Translations under genes and position numbers: made by a program
The notes under the pieces: generated by a model
Told to the model about the DNA's origin: nothing
The model's input: the letters and a program-made list of their open reading frames with translations, nothing else
Database searches by the model: none
Source of the DNA: Crossaster papposus
Lineage: Eukaryota > Echinodermata > Asteroidea > Velatida > Solasteridae
NCBI GenBank assembly: GCA_037893245.1
Contig: JBAIAA010000009.1
Coordinates: forward strand, 1,426,001 to 1,490,000
Direction: 5' to 3'
DNA: 64,000 bases
Shown here: in pieces, positions 60,301 to 64,000 of the stretch
How positions within the stretch are numbered: position 1 is the first letter of the stretch
Layout of the letters: each line of letters starts with the position of its first letter

Positions 60301-63300
60301 TCACTGGAAAAAAAACCAAACTGTGAGACCCATGCTTCAGGACACTGGCGGCATCAGCCTATGCGGCAATACACGTGTACACGCATGAACATAAGAAAAC
60401 ATGGTTGCAAATGAGGATAATTTTATGAACTTATATCTGAGCTGCGAACCTCAACGTAGTTCGAGAATGAAGAGACACTCGCCTAACATCTGAGCCAAAA
60501 CATTGCTAAATTTCTCACTGGAAAAAACCCAAACTCTGAGACCCATGAGTCAGGACACTGGCGGCATAGGCCTATACGGTAATACACGTGTACATACATA
60601 CACGTAAGAAAACATGGATGCGAATAAGGATAATATTCTCGAATTATATTTGAGCTGCGAACCTCAACGTTGTTCGATAATGAAACGACACTCACCAGCT
60701 CAACATCTGAGCTAACATATAGCCACAATTCTCACAGGAAGAGACCAAAACTGTGAGACTCATGCTTCAGGACACTGGCGGCATAGGCCTATGAGGCAAT
60801 ACACGTGTACATACATACACATAAGAAAACATGGCTGCGAATGAGGACAATTTTCACGACATATATCTGAGCTGCGAACCTCAACACTCGCCTGCTCGAC
60901 ATCTGAGCCAAAATATTGCCAAATTCATCACTGGAACAATCCTAAACTGAGAGACTCATGCGTCAGGACACTGGCGGCATATGCCTATGTGGCAATACAC
61001 GTGTACATACAAACACATAAGAAAACATGGCTGCGAATGAGGATAATTTTATGAACTTATATCTGAGCTGCGAACCTCAACGTAGTTCGAGAATGAAGAG
61101 ACACTCGCCAGCTCGACATCTGAGCCAAAATATTTCCAAATTTCTCACTGGAAAAAAACAAAACTGTGAGACTCATGCGTCAGGACACTGGCGGCATAGG
61201 CCTATGAGGCAATACACGTGTACATCCATACACATAAGAAAACATGGCTGCGAATAAGGACCATTTTCTCGACATATATCTGAGCTGCGATTCTCAACGT
61301 TGTTCGAGAATGGAGAGACACTCACCAGCTCGACATCCGAGCCAAAATATTGCCAAATTTCTCACTGAAAAAAAAAAAAACTGAGAGACTCATGCGTCTG
61401 GATACTGGTGGCATAGGCCTATGTGGCAATACACGTGTACATACATACACATCAGAAAACATGGCTGCGACTGAGGATAATGTTCTCGGCATATATCTGA
61501 GCTGCGAACCTCAACGTTGTTCGAGAATGAAGAGACACTCACCAGCTCGACATCTGAGCCAAAATATTGCCAAATTTCTCACTGAAACAAACCTAAACTG
61601 AGAGACTCATGCGTCAGGACACTGGCGGCATATGCCTATGTGGCAATACACGTGTACATACATACACATCAGAAAACATGGCTGCGAATGAGGATATTTT
61701 TCTCGACATATATCTGAGCTGCGAACCTCAACGTTGTTGGAGAATGAAGAGACATTCACCACCTCCACATCTGAGCTAACATATCGCCCACATTCTCAAC
61801 GGAAGAGACCAAAACTTTGAGACTCATGCGTCAGGACACTGGCGGCATAGGCCTATGAGGCAATACACGTGTACACGCATAAACATAAGAAAACATGGCT
61901 GCGAATGGGGATAATTTTATGAACTTATATCTGAGCTGCGAACCTCAACGTTGTTGGAGAATGAAGAGACACTCGCCAGCTCTACATCTGAGCCAAAATA
62001 TTTCCAAATTCCTCACTGGAAAAAAACCAAACTGTGAGACTCATGCGTCAGGATACTGGCGGCATAGGCTTATGAGGCAATACACGTGTACATACATACA
62101 CATCAGAAAACATGGCTGCGAATGAGGATAATGTTCTCGACATATATCTGAGCTGCGTCCTCAACGTTGTTCGAGAATGAAGAGACACTCACCAGCTCGA
62201 CATCTGAGCCAAAATATTTCCAAATTCCTCACTGGAAAAAAACCAAACTGTGAGACTCATGCGTCAGGATACTGGCGGCATAGGCCTATGAGGCAATACA
62301 CGTGTACATACATACACATCAGAAAACATGGCTGCGAATGAGGATAATGTTCTCGACATATATCTGAGCTGCGAACCTCAACGTTGTTCGAGAATGAAGA
62401 GACACTCACCAGCTCGACATCCGAGCAAAAATATTGCCACATTTCTCACTGTAAAAACCCCAAACTGAGAGACTCATGCGTCAGGATACTGGCGCCATAG
62501 GCCTATGTGGCAATACACGTGTACATACATACACATAAGAAAACATGGCTGCGAATGAGGATAATGTTCTCGACATATATCTGAGCTGCGAACCTCAACG
62601 TTGTTCGAGAATGAAGAGACACTCACCAGCTCGACATCCGAGCCAAAATATTGCCAAATTTCTCACTGGGAAAAAAACAAACTGAGAGACTCATGCGTCA
62701 GGATACTGGCGGCATAGGCATATGAGGCAATACACGTGTACATACATACACATCAGAAAACATGGCTGCGAATGAGGATAATGTTCTCGACATATATCTG
62801 AGTTGCGAACCTCAATGTTGTTCGAGAATAAAGAGACACTCACCAGCTCGACATCTGAGCCAAAATATTGCCAAATTTCTCACTGGAAAAAAACCCCAAA
62901 CTGTGAGACCCATGCTTCAGGACACTGGCGGCATCAGCCTATGCGGCAATACACGTGTACACGCATAAACATAAGAAAACATGGCTGCGAATGAGGATAA
63001 TTGTATGAACTTATATCTGAGCTGCGAACCTCAACGTAGTTCGAGAATGAAGAGACACTCGCCAGCTCGACATCTGAGCCAAAATATTTCCAAATTTCTC
63101 ACTGGAAAAAAACAAAACTGTGAGACTCATGCGTCAGGACACTGGCGGCATAGGCCTATGAGGCAATACACGTGTACATCCATACACATAAGAAAACATG
63201 GCTGCGAATGAGGACCATTTTCTCGACATATATCTGAGCTGCGATTCTCAACGTTGTTCGAGAATGAAGAGACACTCACCAGCTCGACATCCGAGCCAAA

Positions 63301-64000
63301 ATATTGCCAAATTTCTCACTGGAACAAACCTAAACTGAGAGACTCATGCGTCAGGACACTGGCGGCATATGCCTATGTGGCAATACACGTGTACATACAA
63401 ACACATCAGAAAACATGGCTGCGAATGAGGATAATTTTATGAACTTATATTTGAGCTGCGAACCTCAACGTTGTTCGAGAATGAAGAGACACTCGCCTGC
63501 TCGACATCTGAGCCAAAATATTGCCAAATTCATCACTGGAACAATCCTAAACTGAGAGACTCATGCGTCAGGACACTGGCGGCATATGCCTATGTGGCAA
63601 TACACGTGTACATACAAACACATAAGAAAACATGGCTGCGAATGAGGATAATTTTATGAACTTATATCTGAGCTGCGAACCTCAACGTAGTTCGAGAATG
63701 AAGAGACACTCGCCAGCTCGACATCTGAGCCAAAATATTTCCAAATTTCTCACTGGAAAAAAACAAAACTGTGAGACTCATGCGTCAGGACACTGGCGGC
63801 ATAGGCCTATGAGGCAATACACGTGTACATCCATACACATAAGAAAACATGGCTGCGAATAAGGACCATTTTCTCGACATATATCTGAGCTGCGATTCTC
63901 AACGTTGTTCGAGAATGAAGAGACACTCACCAGCTCGACATCCGAGCCAAAATATTGCCAAATTTCTCACTGAAAAAAAAAAAAACTGAGAGACTCATGC
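54330..64000. repeat. Large repeat with 8651-bp offset and nested rearrangements
   Basis: Monomers from about 53.6 to 55.35 kb recur at about 62.26-64.0 kb with an 8651-bp offset. Those at about 54.84-57 kb partly recur from 60886 with an offset of 6046. Blocks near 56.0-57.0 kb recur at +1082 and +3683. The junction at 60885 fuses ACCTCAAC directly to ACTCGCC, leaving a monomer 21 bp short. Confidence 0.8.

Larger units (their letters stand above)
51923..64000. repeat. 217-bp satellite array, right part (about 56 monomers, continues past the window)
   Basis: Same monomer family and orientation as the left part. The stretch from 51923 to about 54300 follows the monomer order of about 26575-28760, showing that the array was continuous before the retrotransposon landed. 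Many monomers right of 55 kb belong to subclasses rare on the left (ATGGATGCGAATAAGG, TTTTCACGACATATAT, CACTCGCCTAACATCTG). No right boundary is reached. Confidence 0.97.

Noticed and set aside
9593-62442. Antisense ORFs of about 60-130 codons (MWQYFCSDVELVSVSS... and MRNLAIFWLRC... types)
   Set aside because: These are mirror products of the same monomer. They repeat with the satellite period and have no independent support.
1240-64000. CRISPR array
   Set aside because: The repeats are contiguous 217-bp units with no unique spacers, there are no cas genes, and the context is eukaryotic.
1240-64000. CENP-B box in the satellite monomer
   Set aside because: I looked for TTCG followed at the correct spacing by A and CGGG. 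TTCGAGAATGAAGAG has the first part only, so the match fails.

Overview
The window is metazoan nuclear DNA, most likely from an invertebrate. The evidence is an L2/CR1-type LINE 3' end, a tRNA-derived SINE, a Ty3/gypsy LTR retrotransposon with intron-style splice signals, and a very large satellite array. I cannot name the species from sequence alone. I see no single-copy host gene.

Layout. Positions 1-1090 hold the 3' end of a LINE (the C-terminal part of a reverse transcriptase, then a 3' tail ending in an ATT microsatellite). A minus-strand tRNA-derived SINE at about 1091-1238 abuts it tail to tail. From about 1240 to the right edge, everything except one insertion is a head-to-tail satellite with a 217-bp monomer: 1240-42848 plus 51923-64000, about 53.7 kb or roughly 247 monomers. 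Every + strand ORF of 60-140 codons there, and every matching antisense ORF, is a by-product of the repeat.

The satellite has higher-order structure. I can delimit a 7-mer (1520 bp, 3 copies), an 8-mer (1737 bp, 2 copies), a 4-mer (870 bp, 2 copies), a 16-mer (3478-bp spacing, 2 copies, with a nested 1086-bp 5-mer), a 6-mer (1302 bp, 5 copies) and an 8651-bp repeat near the right side. Some multi-monomer cassettes recur at dispersed places. Each monomer carries a 10-bp perfect palindrome centred on an E-box (TACACGTGTA). Many also carry a 12-bp perfect palindrome (CATAGGCCTATG).

The insertion at 42849-51922 is a 9074-bp Ty3/gypsy-type element flanked by a 4-bp ATAC duplication. It has two LTRs that look identical apart from one 31-for-4-bp replacement, a tRNA-Leu-type primer binding site, gag with a CCHC knuckle, an in-frame GGGAAAC slippery heptamer leading by -1 shift into protease-RT-RNase H-integrase, and an extra third ORF. 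That ORF lies where env would be but encodes two C2H2 zinc fingers, and a good 3' splice site precedes it. The copy appears broken: gag changes frame by +1 near 44313-44419, and an in-frame TAG (48368-48370) interrupts the integrase core. Near-identical LTRs together with broken ORFs suggest recent insertion of a defective copy or very recent decay.
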